From assembly GCF_036759925.1 (NCBI RefSeq), contig NZ_JAPKIB010000011.1, forward strand, positions 62,001 through 126,000: a stretch of 64,000 nt of DNA, written 5' to 3'. The notes beneath the pieces are model-generated. The model worked only from the letters and a program-made list of their open reading frames with translations. It did not search any database and was not told the origin of the DNA. The position numbers and the translations under genes are program-made. This DNA is from Kluyvera sp036759925 (GTDB taxonomy: Bacteria; Pseudomonadota; Gammaproteobacteria; Enterobacterales; Enterobacteriaceae). Each line of letters opens with the position of its first letter. The stretch's first letter is position 1. Of this stretch, positions 42,304 through 50,866 are shown in pieces.

Positions 42304-43953
42304 TTAGAAGGTTTCCCAGTTCGCTTCGTTGAGCGGCGCGGCTTTCGCCGTTGGCACGAACGCTTTTTTCATCGGCGCTTTCTGCATGGACTGCTGGCGG
42401 GAGATTTTAAACACCGCCACCGTCTCATTCAGGCGCGCCGCCTGCTCTTCCAGCGCAGATGCCGCGCTGGCGGACTCTTCCACCAGCGAGGCGTTCTGCT
42501 GGGTGACGCGGTCCATCTCAGCGACGGCCTGACCCACCTGATCAATACCGCGGCTTTGCTCATCTGAGGCGGAAGCGATTTCGCCCATGATGTCGCTAAC
42601 GCGGGTGACGGCGTTGACAATCTCCGCCATCGTTTCACCCGCTTCATGCACCAGCGCAGAACCGGCGCTGACGCGGTTCCCCGAGTCATCAATCAGCCCT
42701 TTAATCTCTTTCGCGGCCTGCGCGCTGCGCTGTGCCAGCGTACGCACTTCGCCAGCAACCACGGCAAAGCCGCGCCCCTGCTCTCCGGCTCGCGCCGCTT
42801 CTACCGCCGCGTTCAGCGCCAGAATGTTGGTCTGGAAGGCAATGCCATCAATGACGTTGGTGATCTGGGCGATTTTGCTGGAGCTGGCGGCAATCTCGTC
42901 CATCGTACGCACCACGCCGTCGACGACGTTACCGCCCTTCTGCGCGGTTTCAGACGCGTTCTGCGCCAGTTGGGTAGCCTGACGCGCGTTGTCGGCGTTC
43001 TGCTTCACCGTCGCGGTCAGCTGTTCCATGCTGGCCGCGGTCTGTTCCAGCGAGGCCGCCTGCTGCTCGGTACGGGAAGAGAGATCGTTACTGCCAGCAG
43101 AAATTTCACCTGCGCCGGTGTAGATAGTGTCAGCCCCTTCGCGAACCACGCCGACGGTCTTCGCCAGCGACTGCTGCATGTCATTGACGTTGCGCGCCAA
43201 CAGCGCCATTTCGTTGCTGCCTTCGGTATTGATATCGTTGGTCAGGTCGCCTTCGGCAATGTGACGAATGTGGTCCATCACTTTATGCAGCGGCTTAAGC
43301 AGCACGCGCTGCATCGCCACCCAGCTCACCACAATCACCGCCAGTGCTACTGCCAGCATGACCCCAAGGCTCCACAAAATCTGCACGTAGTCGCTCTCAT
43401 TTTGTTTCACCCCGGCGCTGGTCAATGCTGCCTGCGCTGCACGCCAGTCCTGGTAAACGGCCTGCATCGCCTGCTGTTTTTGCTCAGCGTTTTGCTTGAA
43501 CATCTCATCCAGCTTGCCTTCCGCCAGCAGCTCATTCATACGCGCGAGCGTCGCGGAGTAGATGCCGTACTGTTTCTCGAGGCTGTCTGACAGATGGCCG
43601 TCTAACCCAGGGGTTTCCGGCAGCGCGTAATAGGTGTCGTAATGACGTTTCGCCTCAGCCAGCAGATTGTTGGCGGTCTCCACCAGCGTTTTCAGTTCGC
43701 CGCCGTTAACGCTGCTCGCCATCGTGCCCTGCAGACGCAGCATGCCGCGGTTTAGAGTGACGCGCGCCTGGTTGAGGCTAATCCACGCATCGGTAAACTC
43801 CGCCACGTTCTGGCTGGAGAGCTGTGAAACGGTAAAATTCTGCTTGTCGTTATTCAGCGCGCGTACAAACACGCCCGCCGAAATCAGCTGCATCGCGCCC
43901 AGCGCGACCAGTACGACAATCAGGACGGTAATCACTTTTATTCTTTTAAACAT
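42304..43953 (-). CDS. Tsr-like methyl-accepting chemotaxis protein
   Basis: A 549-residue chemoreceptor with membrane segments near 8-30 and 192-214, a periplasmic sensor, HAMP, methylation helices, the signalling tip (GEQGRGFAVVAGEVRTLAQRSA) and the C-terminal NWETF tether typical of high-abundance receptors. Residues Arg64, Asn68, Arg69 and Arg73 fall at the amino-acid binding positions of Tsr, so an amino-acid ligand is likely. A FliA-type promoter lies upstream. E. coli K-12 has no receptor at this place. It is convergent with ytfF. Confidence 0.92.
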   Translation of the reverse strand: MFKRIKVITVLIVVLVALGAMQLISAGVFVRALNNDKQNFTVSQLSSQNVAEFTDAWISLNQARVTLNRGMLRLQGTMASSVNGGELKTLVETANNLLAEAKRHYDTYYALPETPGLDGHLSDSLEKQYGIYSATLARMNELLAEGKLDEMFKQNAEQKQQAMQAVYQDWRAAQAALTSAGVKQNESDYVQILWSLGVMLAVALAVIVVSWVAMQRVLLKPLHKVMDHIRHIAEGDLTNDINTEGSNEMALLARNVNDMQQSLAKTVGVVREGADTIYTGAGEISAGSNDLSSRTEQQAASLEQTAASMEQLTATVKQNADNARQATQLAQNASETAQKGGNVVDGVVRTMDEIAASSSKIAQITNVIDGIAFQTNILALNAAVEAARAGEQGRGFAVVAGEVRTLAQRSAQAAKEIKGLIDDSGNRVSAGSALVHEAGETMAEIVNAVTRVSDIMGEIASASDEQSRGIDQVGQAVAEMDRVTQQNASLVEESASAASALEEQAARLNETVAVFKISRQQSMQKAPMKKAFVPTAKAAPLNEANWETF

Positions 43954-43988
43954 CTTTTGCCTTTAAGTGCAGGTGGTCTGAAGTCTCA

Positions 43989-44015
43989 CTATCGGCAGCG
44001 CCACGCGCTTGTTTA
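43989..44015 (-). promoter_or_regulatory. sigma-28 (FliA) promoter of the chemoreceptor
   Basis: The minus strand reads TAAA, exactly 15 bases, then GCCGATAG, which matches the flagellar sigma-28 consensus at all but the last base. It lies 36 bases upstream of the chemoreceptor start. Confidence 0.75.
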
Positions 44016-44134
44016 ATCGATTCAGGTCTTACCAGAACCATTCTTAATAAGATTCAGCACGTTAAAGCGTAATAATTTTTTGTGACAACTATCACTTATT
44101 TCCACTCCCTACAAAGGGGTATATCTTCGACTTA

Positions 44135-44157
44135 AAGATGCATTTAAAATACATCTT
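44135..44157. promoter_or_regulatory. NsrR operator of ytfE
   Basis: AAGATGCATTT-A-AAATACATCTT is a 23-base near-perfect inverted repeat, 27 bases before the ytfE start. It matches the established NsrR site of E. coli ytfE. NsrR is a nitric-oxide-sensing Fe-S repressor, so ytfE should be induced by nitrosative stress. Confidence 0.85.
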
Positions 44158-44183
44158 ATATTATTGATGACGAGGTAACTGCT

Positions 44184-44846
44184 ATGGCCTTTCGCGACCA
44201 ACCATTAGGCGAGCTAGCGCTCTCCATCCCACGCGCATCCGCGCTGTTCCGTAAATACGATATGGATTACTGCTGCGGCGGTAAACAGACGCTGGCCCGT
44301 GCGGCGGACCGTAAAGAAGTCGACGTTGCCGTGATTGAAGCTGAGCTGGCGAAACTGGCCGAGCAGCCGGTTGAAAAAGACTGGCGCGTTGCGCCGCTTG
44401 CCGAAATCATCGACCACATCATCGTGCGTTACCACGACCGTCACCGCGAACAGCTGCCAGAGCTGATTCTGCAGGCCACCAAAGTCGAACGCGTACACGC
44501 CGACAAACCGAACGTGCCGAAAGGTCTGGCGAAATACCTGACCATGCTGCACCAGGAGCTCTCCAGCCACATGATGAAAGAGGAGCAGATTCTGTTCCCG
44601 ATGATCAAACAAGGCATGGGCAGCCAGGCGATGGGGCCCATCAGCGTGATGGAAAGCGAGCATGACGAGGCAGGTGAACTGCTGGAAGTGATCAAGCACA
44701 CCACTCAGAACGTCACCATTCCGCCGGAAGCCTGCACCACCTGGAAGGCGATGTATAACGGCATCAACGAGATGATCGACGATCTGATGGAGCACATCAG
44801 CCTCGAGAATAACGTGCTGTTCCCGCGCGCGCTCAAAGGCGAATAA
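44184..44846 (+). CDS. ytfE: iron-sulfur cluster repair di-iron protein YtfE
   Basis: A 220-residue protein of the RIC family that restores Fe-S clusters damaged by nitric oxide or peroxide. The N-terminal ScdA_N domain carries the Cys30-Cys31 pair (MDYCCGGKQ). The hemerythrin-like domain keeps the di-iron ligands His84, His129, Glu133, His160, His204 and Glu208. It has its own NsrR-controlled promoter and a terminator right after its stop. Confidence 0.96.
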   Translation: MAFRDQPLGELALSIPRASALFRKYDMDYCCGGKQTLARAADRKEVDVAVIEAELAKLAEQPVEKDWRVAPLAEIIDHIIVRYHDRHREQLPELILQATKVERVHADKPNVPKGLAKYLTMLHQELSSHMMKEEQILFPMIKQGMGSQAMGPISVMESEHDEAGELLEVIKHTTQNVTIPPEACTTWKAMYNGINEMIDDLMEHISLENNVLFPRALKGE

Positions 44847-44856
44847 GATGGCTAAG

Positions 44857-44882
44857 CGCCTCCCCTTGCGGGAGGCGTTTTC
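44857..44882 (+). terminator. terminator of ytfE
   Basis: An eight-base stem CGCCTCCC/GGGAGGCG with loop CTTGC, followed by TTTTCTATT, lies 10 bases past the ytfE stop. It abuts the convergent nudI stop. Confidence 0.85.
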
Positions 44883-44884
44883 TA

Positions 44885-45310
44885 TTACAGCAGCCCTTTC
44901 TGGCGGAAGGTTTCCCGCGTCGCCACGTTAAGATCCATACTGGCCAGCGCTTCGGGTTTCACCCAGGCGACCGCCTGAAACTCCTCGTTGAAAGTAATAT
45001 CCCGGTTGGCGCTCACGCAGTCGAAGATGAGATAAATCATGTAGATCTGCTCGGTCGTTCCATCGGCGTAGGTTTTTACCCGCACGTCATCACGGAAGGT
45101 CCACGGCTTCACCTCGGTAATCTCTAGTGCGTCTCCCAGCTCTTCACCAATTTCGCGTCTCAGCGCTTCTTCCATGGTTTCACCAGGCTCCATTCCGCCG
45201 CCGGAAATCGCCCACTGTCCGGGAAAAACGCCGCGGTCATCGGCCATTTTGCACAGCAGGTATTCGCCCTCGTTTTGAATCACCGGGCAGACAATCGTTC
45301 TCTGACGCAT
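44885..45310 (-). CDS. nudI: nucleoside triphosphatase NudI
   Basis: A 141-residue Nudix hydrolase, the length of E. coli NudI, which prefers pyrimidine deoxynucleoside triphosphates. The full Nudix box GX5EX7REUXEEXGU spans residues 38-60 (GGMEPGETMEEALRREIGEE). The N-terminal RQRTIVCPVIQNEG and the C-terminal DLNVATRETFR match NudI closely. In E. coli K-12 nudI lies elsewhere (near ais), so its place between ytfE and cycA differs. Confidence 0.92.
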   Translation of the reverse strand: MRQRTIVCPVIQNEGEYLLCKMADDRGVFPGQWAISGGGMEPGETMEEALRREIGEELGDALEITEVKPWTFRDDVRVKTYADGTTEQIYMIYLIFDCVSANRDITFNEEFQAVAWVKPEALASMDLNVATRETFRQKGLL

Positions 45311-45425
45311 TTCATCTCCATACGCTTTTCGTTTGTGGCGGGAAAAGTAGCACGTTAAGAAAGGGGGGGCTACGAGGTGGGGCTCAAAAACAAAGAAAGC
45401 GCCACGATGGGCGCTTTGTGTCGTT

Positions 45426-45480
45426 TCCCCCTCACCCCGGCCCTCTTCCCCTTGGGGAGAGGATTAGGGTGAGGGGGGGG
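45426..45480. repeat. C-rich hairpin repeat, copy E
   Basis: CCCCCTCACCCCGGCCCTC-TTCCCCTTGGGGA-GAGGATTAGGGTGAGGGGG; a slightly diverged one-hairpin copy. It lies 8 bases past the cycA stop and may terminate cycA. Confidence 0.75.
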
Positions 45481-45488
45481 AAATTCGC

Positions 45489-46895
45489 TTACTTAGCCAG
45501 CTTGTTCTTACGCAGGAACATCCAACCCAGCCCCAGCACGATGAACCAGATTGGCGTTACCATCAGCGCTTCGCGGGTGTCCGCTTCCAGGGTCAGCAGT
45601 ACCAGAACGAAGGCGAAGAACGCCATGCAGACCCAGCACATCACTTTGCCCAAAGGCATTTTGTAGATGGATTTCTCATGCAGGTGCGGACGCTTCTTAC
45701 GGTATACCAGGTAAGAGCACAGGATTATCGTCCAGACGAACATAAACAGAATCGCCGACACGGTGGTGATCATGGTGAAGGCCGCAATCACGCTTGGGTT
45801 CACCATCAACATCACCACGCCACCCAGCAGGCAGATACAGGAGAAGGTCAGCCCTTTTGCCGGTACCGCACGCTTAGAGAGCTTCGCGAACAGGCTTGGT
45901 GCTACGCCGTCCTGCGCCAGACCGAACAGCATACGGCTGGTTGAGAACACGCCGCTGTTAGCGGAAGACGTTGCCGAGGTCAGCACCACGAAGTTGATGA
46001 TGCTCGCCGCCGCCGGCAGGCCGACCAGCATGAACAGCTCAACGAACGGGCTCTTGTTCGGAACGACCGAGCTCCACGGGGTCACGGACATAATCACGAT
46101 CAGCGCGAACACGTAGAACATGATGATACGGATTGGAATGGAGTTAATCGCGCGTGGCAGAGATTTCTCCGGATCTTTGGTTTCCGCTGCGGTGGTACCG
46201 ACCAGTTCAATCCCCACGAAGGCGAAGACCGCTATCTGGAAGCCCGCAAAGAAGCCGCTGATACCTTTCGGGAACCAACCACCGTCGTTCCACAGGTGAG
46301 CGAACGACGCTTCTACGCCGGTCGGCGATTTAAAGTGCATCAGCACCATCACCAGGCCAACGATAATCAGCGCCACGATGGCGACGATTTTGATCATCGC
46401 AAACCAGAATTCCATCTCACCGAACATCTTAACGGTAGCGAGGTTCAAGCTCAGCAGCAGGACCACTACCGCCAGCGAGGCCACCCAGTCAGAGAGGCCG
46501 GGGAACCAGAACTGCGCGTAGGCGGTGATGGCAACGACGTCCGCCATCCCGGTCACTACCCAGCAGAACCAGTAGGTCCAGCCGGTAAAATACCCGGCCC
46601 ATGGGCCAAGCAGGTCAGCGGCAAAGTCGCTGAACGATTTGTACTCGAGGTTGGAGAGCAGCAGCTCACCCATCGCGCGCATCACGAAGAAAAGCATAAA
46701 ACCGATGATCATATAAACGAAGATGATCGATGGCCCAGCGAGACTGATAGTTTTGCCCGATCCCATAAACAGCCCGGTACCGATGGCACCACCGATGGCA
46801 ATAAGCTGAATATGTCGGTTTGTGAGGTTTCGCCGTAGCGATTGTTCAGCCGGCTCCTGCTCAGCGGCAGCAGCGACTTTGATCTGATCAACCAT
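45489..46895 (-). CDS. cycA: D-serine/D-alanine/glycine:H+ symporter
   Basis: A 468-residue amino-acid permease of the APC superfamily with twelve hydrophobic segments (E. coli CycA is 470). It imports glycine, D-alanine, D-serine and the drug D-cycloserine. Landmarks are RNLTNRHIQLIAIGGAIGTG near residues 22-41 and FVGIELVGTTAAETKDPEKS near 225. The leader has a C/A-rich stretch that fits control by the sRNA GcvB. It is followed by a C-rich repeat. Confidence 0.95.
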   Translation of the reverse strand: MVDQIKVAAAAEQEPAEQSLRRNLTNRHIQLIAIGGAIGTGLFMGSGKTISLAGPSIIFVYMIIGFMLFFVMRAMGELLLSNLEYKSFSDFAADLLGPWAGYFTGWTYWFCWVVTGMADVVAITAYAQFWFPGLSDWVASLAVVVLLLSLNLATVKMFGEMEFWFAMIKIVAIVALIIVGLVMVLMHFKSPTGVEASFAHLWNDGGWFPKGISGFFAGFQIAVFAFVGIELVGTTAAETKDPEKSLPRAINSIPIRIIMFYVFALIVIMSVTPWSSVVPNKSPFVELFMLVGLPAAASIINFVVLTSATSSANSGVFSTSRMLFGLAQDGVAPSLFAKLSKRAVPAKGLTFSCICLLGGVVMLMVNPSVIAAFTMITTVSAILFMFVWTIILCSYLVYRKKRPHLHEKSIYKMPLGKVMCWVCMAFFAFVLVLLTLEADTREALMVTPIWFIVLGLGWMFLRKNKLAK

Positions 46896-46906
46896 GTGAT
46901 TTTCTT

Positions 46907-46932
46907 CCTGTTGTTTCTGTCTGTGTTGTGCG
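46907..46932 (-). promoter_or_regulatory. GcvB sRNA target candidate in the cycA leader
   Basis: On the message strand, the bases just before the cycA ribosome site read CACAACACAGACAGAAACAA. The G/U-rich R1 region of GcvB pairs with such C/A-rich stretches, and cycA is an established GcvB target in E. coli. The remaining 265 bases up to fklB's 3' end are AT-rich and hold no recognised gene. Confidence 0.5.
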
Positions 46933-47197
46933 GGCTCTACTGGCCCTTTATGTCGTCATGCAAGACGATCCTATCTATAGGATGTCTCGATATTAGGTAA
47001 GAATCGGAGGGATGAATACTATGATTTAAATATAATGTTAATTTTATGTTTAAAGTGAGTGTTATATCACCTCACCTATGGGAAACAGCTCACAAAAATA
47101 CACGCAATTGCTGTATTTGCAAGATTAAATCCCAACATATATCTAACTTCAGGAGTTTGTATCCCCTCCCCGGACGGAGAGAGGATAAGTGCGAGGA

Positions 47198-47818
47198 TTA
47201 CAGGATTTCCAGTAACTCGACTTCGAAGACCAGCGTGCTGAACGGAGGGATGGAAGCACCTGCGCCACGTTCGCCGTAGGCCAGGCTATGAGGAATAGTC
47301 AGTTCCCACTTAGAGCCAACCGGCATCAGGGTCAGTGCTTCAATCCAGCCCGCGATAACGCCGTTAACCGGGAATTCAGCCGGTTCGCCACGCGCGACGG
47401 AGCTGTCGAATACGGTGCCGTCAATCAGCTTACCGGTGTAGTGCACGCGAACGTGGTCGGTACGCGCTGGAATTGCGCCTTCGCCCTGGGTCAGAACGCG
47501 GAATTGCAGACCGGTTTCGGTGCTGTTTACGCCTTCTTTCTCACGGTTTTCTTCCAGATATTTCACGCCGTCTTCGGCCATCGCCGCAAAACGCTCACGA
47601 CGCACGGCATCAGCACGTTCGTGGATTTCACGCAGCGCACGATGAACAACGTCTACCGGCACAGCAGGCTGCTTGCCTTCCAGCGCATCGGCGATACCGG
47701 CAACCAGTGCTTCCGGCAGTAAACCCTGCAAACCGGACTCGCTCAGCTGCTGCCCTACCTGCAGGCCGATACCGTAGCTTGCCTGTGCTTCAATAGTGTC
47801 AAAAGTCGGGGTGGCCAT
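47198..47818 (-). CDS. fklB: FKBP-type peptidyl-prolyl isomerase FklB
   Basis: A 206-residue protein, the length of E. coli FklB (FKBP22). It has an N-terminal helical dimerisation domain (FDTIEAQASYGIGLQVGQQL) and a C-terminal FKBP domain (VRVHYTGKLIDGTVFDSS, LTIPHSLAYGERGAG). It catalyses cis-trans isomerisation of X-Pro bonds in the cytoplasm. The ATG at 47818 (MATPTF), not the far upstream in-frame start, fits the family. It diverges from ytfB across 210 bases. Confidence 0.95.
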   Translation of the reverse strand: MATPTFDTIEAQASYGIGLQVGQQLSESGLQGLLPEALVAGIADALEGKQPAVPVDVVHRALREIHERADAVRRERFAAMAEDGVKYLEENREKEGVNSTETGLQFRVLTQGEGAIPARTDHVRVHYTGKLIDGTVFDSSVARGEPAEFPVNGVIAGWIEALTLMPVGSKWELTIPHSLAYGERGAGASIPPFSTLVFEVELLEIL

Positions 47819-48028
47819 CGTCTTTCCTTTCTTCGGGTATAAAGTAGCGGGCAGCATAGCAGCCGCGCCGCACAGGGTAAAACTTTGTGTCAGGAAAGAT
47901 GACAAATTACCGGGAAAAAGAAACAATACGCTTTGCCTATAGGATATGATGAAAGTGCGCTTTACCACGTTCATCAGGCAGTTAGCCATCTATACTGGAT
48001 AGCATCGACACGGAGCAGGAGGAGAGCC

Positions 48029-48664
48029 ATGCCCGGGAGACTTGAAGTAAAACCTTTGCTGGCGAAGATCTGGCACGCGCCGGACGATCTTCGTATCCTG
48101 GACCCGCTGCCGCCTGCTCATCGTCGCGGCGTGATCGTTGCTGCGCTGGCTATTATTGTAGGCTTCCTGCTGCCTTCTGCTGACGATAGCCCACCCGCGC
48201 AGGTCACTCGCTCCGCGCAGTTGGACTTCCAGTCGCAAACGCCGCAGCCAGATGCTCAACCGCTTCACGCCCAGCTGGTGACGCCCTCTAACGATCTCGA
48301 TCAGGTCGCTCCTGTCGCGCCGGAACCGGTGCAGGAAGAGCAGCCGAGCGAACAGCAGGCCGCGCCGTCGCAAACTCAGCCGTATCAAGAGAGCCGCAAC
48401 ACCAATGAATGGCATACCTATCAGGTAGAGGCCGGGAAAACGCTAGCGCAGCTTTTCCGTGACAACAATCTGCCAGCAACAGACGTGTACGCCATGGCGC
48501 AGGTCGAAGGTTCAGGTAAACCGCTCAGCTCGTTGAAAAACGGCCAGAAGGTACAGATTCGCAAGAATGCTAACGGTGTGGTGACTGGGTTAACCATTGA
48601 ATCCGACAACGGTCAGGTTCTGTTTACCCGCCAGCCGGATGGCAGCTTTATTCGCGCGCGTTAA
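48029..48664 (+). CDS. ytfB: OapA family protein YtfB
   Basis: A 211-residue envelope protein (E. coli 212). A short cytoplasmic N-terminus is followed by one membrane segment (GVIVAALAIIVGFLLP, about 34-49), a proline- and glutamine-rich periplasmic linker (about 55-125), and a LysM-like opacity-associated OapA domain (YQVEAGKTLAQLFRDNNLPA) at the C-terminus. In E. coli YtfB binds glycans and affects cell division when overproduced. The ATG at 48029 has a strong AGGAGGAGAG in front. Confidence 0.93.
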   Translation: MPGRLEVKPLLAKIWHAPDDLRILDPLPPAHRRGVIVAALAIIVGFLLPSADDSPPAQVTRSAQLDFQSQTPQPDAQPLHAQLVTPSNDLDQVAPVAPEPVQEEQPSEQQAAPSQTQPYQESRNTNEWHTYQVEAGKTLAQLFRDNNLPATDVYAMAQVEGSGKPLSSLKNGQKVQIRKNANGVVTGLTIESDNGQVLFTRQPDGSFIRAR

Positions 48665-48668
48665 GCAT

Positions 48669-48751
48669 GCAAATTGCCGGATAGCGGCTTCGCCTTATCC
48701 GGCCTACTGCAACCGCGAGTGTAGGCCTGATAAGCGTAGCGCCATCAGGCA
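48669..48751. repeat. BIME/REP element, E. coli type
   Basis: Two opposed REP palindromes: GCCGGATAGCGGCTTCGCCT-TATCCGGC, and GCCTGATAAGCGTAGCGCCATCAGGC, separated by about 20 bases. They lie between the convergent ytfB and DMT transporter genes. Confidence 0.9.
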
Positions 48752-49678
48752 TTACCGTTTCACCTTATTCACCCACCAAATCCCCGAACAGACCAGCACC
48801 AGCGCCAGTGCATATTTCCACTCGAGAATATTTTCACCGAGGAAAATCGCCGACAGCACCGAACCGGATACCGGGATCAGGAAGTTAAACGGCGCAATCA
48901 TCCCCACGCGGTTGTACTTGAGCAGAATGCTCCACAGCGCGAAGGCCACCGACGAGAGCAGCGTCAGATAGCCCAGAATCGCCACCGATGAGAAACCGTG
49001 GAAAGTCAGTGTGCCGCCGCTCAAGTAGCCGCCGACCACCAGCGCCAGACCGCCCAACGCCAGCTGATAGCCCGTCATCACCGTCGGGTCGACCGTTTGG
49101 GAGATACGTTTCCCGTACAGCGACGCCGCCGACAGAATAAACGCCGCCAGCACCACCGAACCATCGCCCAGGCTAAAGTTGAAGTCCAGCAGCCCGCTAT
49201 TGAAGTTCACCGCCATCACCCCGGCAAAGCCGAGAATACAGCCCAGCGTCTTGTTATAGCTCAGCCGGTCGTTCTGGTAGATAAAGTGCGCCAGCAGCAC
49301 GCTAAAGAAGGTGCCGGTGGCGTTCATGATGGATCCTTTCACCCCGGTGGTGAAGGCAAGACCGATGTAGAAGAAGATGTACTGCAGCGATGTCTGCGTC
49401 AGCCCCAGCAGGGTCAACTGACCAAACTGTCGTGCGCTCAGCCGTGCCACCGGCTTGCGCTGTGCCATCGCCAGCAGAAGCAGTATCAGCCCGGCAAACA
49501 GGAAGCGGTAGCCTGCAAAGACGATTTTAGTCGGAATATCATCGGCGGCGATCTGAAACAGCTCATACCCGCTCTTAATCGCCGGGTAGGCGCTTCCCCA
49601 CAGCAGACAGCAGAATGCGGCACAGAGATAAACGATGTTTTTACGGGAAAACAGAGGATGCTGGCGCAGAGTTTCCAT
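48752..49678 (-). CDS. DMT family transporter (EamA)
   Basis: A 308-residue membrane protein with ten hydrophobic segments in two EamA repeats (LLWGSAYPAIKSGYELFQIA, LLGLTQTSLQYIFFYIGLAF). The likely role is metabolite or drug efflux; no substrate is recognisable. E. coli K-12 has other genes (ytfA, yjfZ) between ytfB and rplI, so this is a lineage difference. It starts at ATG 49678, 147 bases downstream of the rplI stop on the same strand, past a strong terminator, so it needs its own promoter. Confidence 0.88.
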   Translation of the reverse strand: METLRQHPLFSRKNIVYLCAAFCCLLWGSAYPAIKSGYELFQIAADDIPTKIVFAGYRFLFAGLILLLLAMAQRKPVARLSARQFGQLTLLGLTQTSLQYIFFYIGLAFTTGVKGSIMNATGTFFSVLLAHFIYQNDRLSYNKTLGCILGFAGVMAVNFNSGLLDFNFSLGDGSVVLAAFILSAASLYGKRISQTVDPTVMTGYQLALGGLALVVGGYLSGGTLTFHGFSSVAILGYLTLLSSVAFALWSILLKYNRVGMIAPFNFLIPVSGSVLSAIFLGENILEWKYALALVLVCSGIWWVNKVKR

Positions 49679-49765
49679 TCTTTCACCAAAAATTAAAATA
49701 TTGTTTTAATTTTTTGATTATCGCGAAAAGGACGAAAGATAGCCAGTCGAAAAGTGGTGGGACTA

Positions 49766-49794
49766 AAAAGCAAAACGCCGGCACAAGGCCGGCG
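49766..49794 (-). terminator. terminator of the rpsF-priB-rpsR-rplI operon
   Basis: On the minus strand CGCCGGC-CTTGT-GCCGGCG is followed by TTTTGCTTTTTAG, about 30 bases beyond the rplI stop. Confidence 0.85.
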
Positions 49795-49824
49795 GTTTGT
49801 TGTTATCAAAACGTGGGTTGCAGA

Positions 49825-50274
49825 TTACTCAGCAACAACGTTGATGATAACTTTAGCGAACACTTCGCTGTGAACCTGGAAGTCCACTTCGTGCTCACCA
49901 GTGGTACGCAGAACGCCGTTCGGCAGACGAACTTCGCTCTTAGCAACTTTAACGCCAGCTGCAGTTACAGCGTCAGCGATGTCGCGAGTACCGATGGAAC
50001 CGAACAGTTTACCTTCGTCGCCTGCTTTAGACGCGATGGTTACGGATTCCAGTGCATTGATCTGCGCAGCACGAGCTTCAGCAGCAGACAGAACGTCAGC
50101 CAGTTTGGCTTCCAGTTCAGCGCGGCGTGCTTCGAAGAATTCAACGTTTTTCTTGGTAGCAGGAACAGCTTTACCCTGTGGTACCAGGAAGTTACGAGCG
50201 TAGCCCGCTTTAACGTTAACCTGATCACCCAGGCTACCCAGGTTTGCTACTTTATCAAGCAGAATAACTTGCAT
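49825..50274 (-). CDS. rplI: 50S ribosomal protein L9
   Basis: A 149-residue ribosomal protein, the E. coli length. The N-terminal domain (MQVILLDKVANLGSLGDQVN) binds 23S rRNA; a long helix then leads to the C-terminal domain. It helps keep the reading frame and limits ribosome slippage. It is the last gene of the operon, 39 bases after rpsR, and has codon use typical of highly expressed genes. Confidence 0.98.
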   Translation of the reverse strand: MQVILLDKVANLGSLGDQVNVKAGYARNFLVPQGKAVPATKKNVEFFEARRAELEAKLADVLSAAEARAAQINALESVTIASKAGDEGKLFGSIGTRDIADAVTAAGVKVAKSEVRLPNGVLRTTGEHEVDFQVHSEVFAKVIINVVAE

Positions 50275-50313
50275 TACCTTATCCTCTTAAAGTCGTTAAT
50301 AGACAGCGGCCGA

Positions 50314-50541
50314 TTACTGATGACGATCGGTATACGGCAGCAGGGACAGGTAGCGAGCGCGCTTGATGCAGCGAGCCAGCTGACGCTGGTATTTTGCACG
50401 AGTACCGGTGATACGGCTCGGGACAATTTTACCGCTTTCGGTAATGTAGTTTTTCAACGTTGCGATGTCTTTGTAATCGATCTCAACAACGCCTTCCGCG
50501 GTGAAACGGCAGAACTTGCGACGACGGAAATAACGTGCCAT
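50314..50541 (-). CDS. rpsR: 30S ribosomal protein S18
   Basis: A 75-residue basic protein ([20 protein letters not shown]), the E. coli length. It forms a pair with S6 on the 30S platform, and the S6:S18 complex may bind the rpsF leader. Only 4 bases separate it from priB. Confidence 0.98.
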
Positions 50542-50545
50542 ATGG

Positions 50546-50860
50546 CTAGTCTCCAGAATCTATCAATTCAATCTGCTCGGCATGCAGAACCATTTTGCTC
50601 AGGCCATTCTTTGCTTTGTGGCAACAGATAAAACCCTGAACGGTGACTGCACTACCGACCGTTATACTGTGAGTAATGGCCTGGTTTTCGTGTCCGCTAA
50701 TAATAACGGGCATTTGGCACCACGCCTGCCGGTGAAAACCGGCTTCCTCCTGCACAGAACGATGCTCAAGCACGAACTGGCAATGAGGAATTCCTGATGG
50801 GCTGACCTTGCGAAGCGGTGTTCTGCACACTGTGCCGGATAACACCAGACGATTGGTCAT
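50546..50860 (-). CDS. priB: primosomal replication protein N (PriB)
   Basis: A 104-residue OB-fold protein, the E. coli length. As a dimer it binds single-stranded DNA and the PriA helicase to restart stalled forks. The sequence [20 protein letters not shown] and the basic tail region are typical. It lies between rpsF and rpsR, the conserved gamma-proteobacterial order, with 6 and 4 base gaps. Confidence 0.97.
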
Positions 50861-50866
50861 CAGAAA

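Noticed and set aside
47046..47279. Plus-strand open frame of 77 codons between cycA and fklB
   Set aside because: It begins in AT-rich promoter sequence and runs into the antisense of fklB, with no supporting features.
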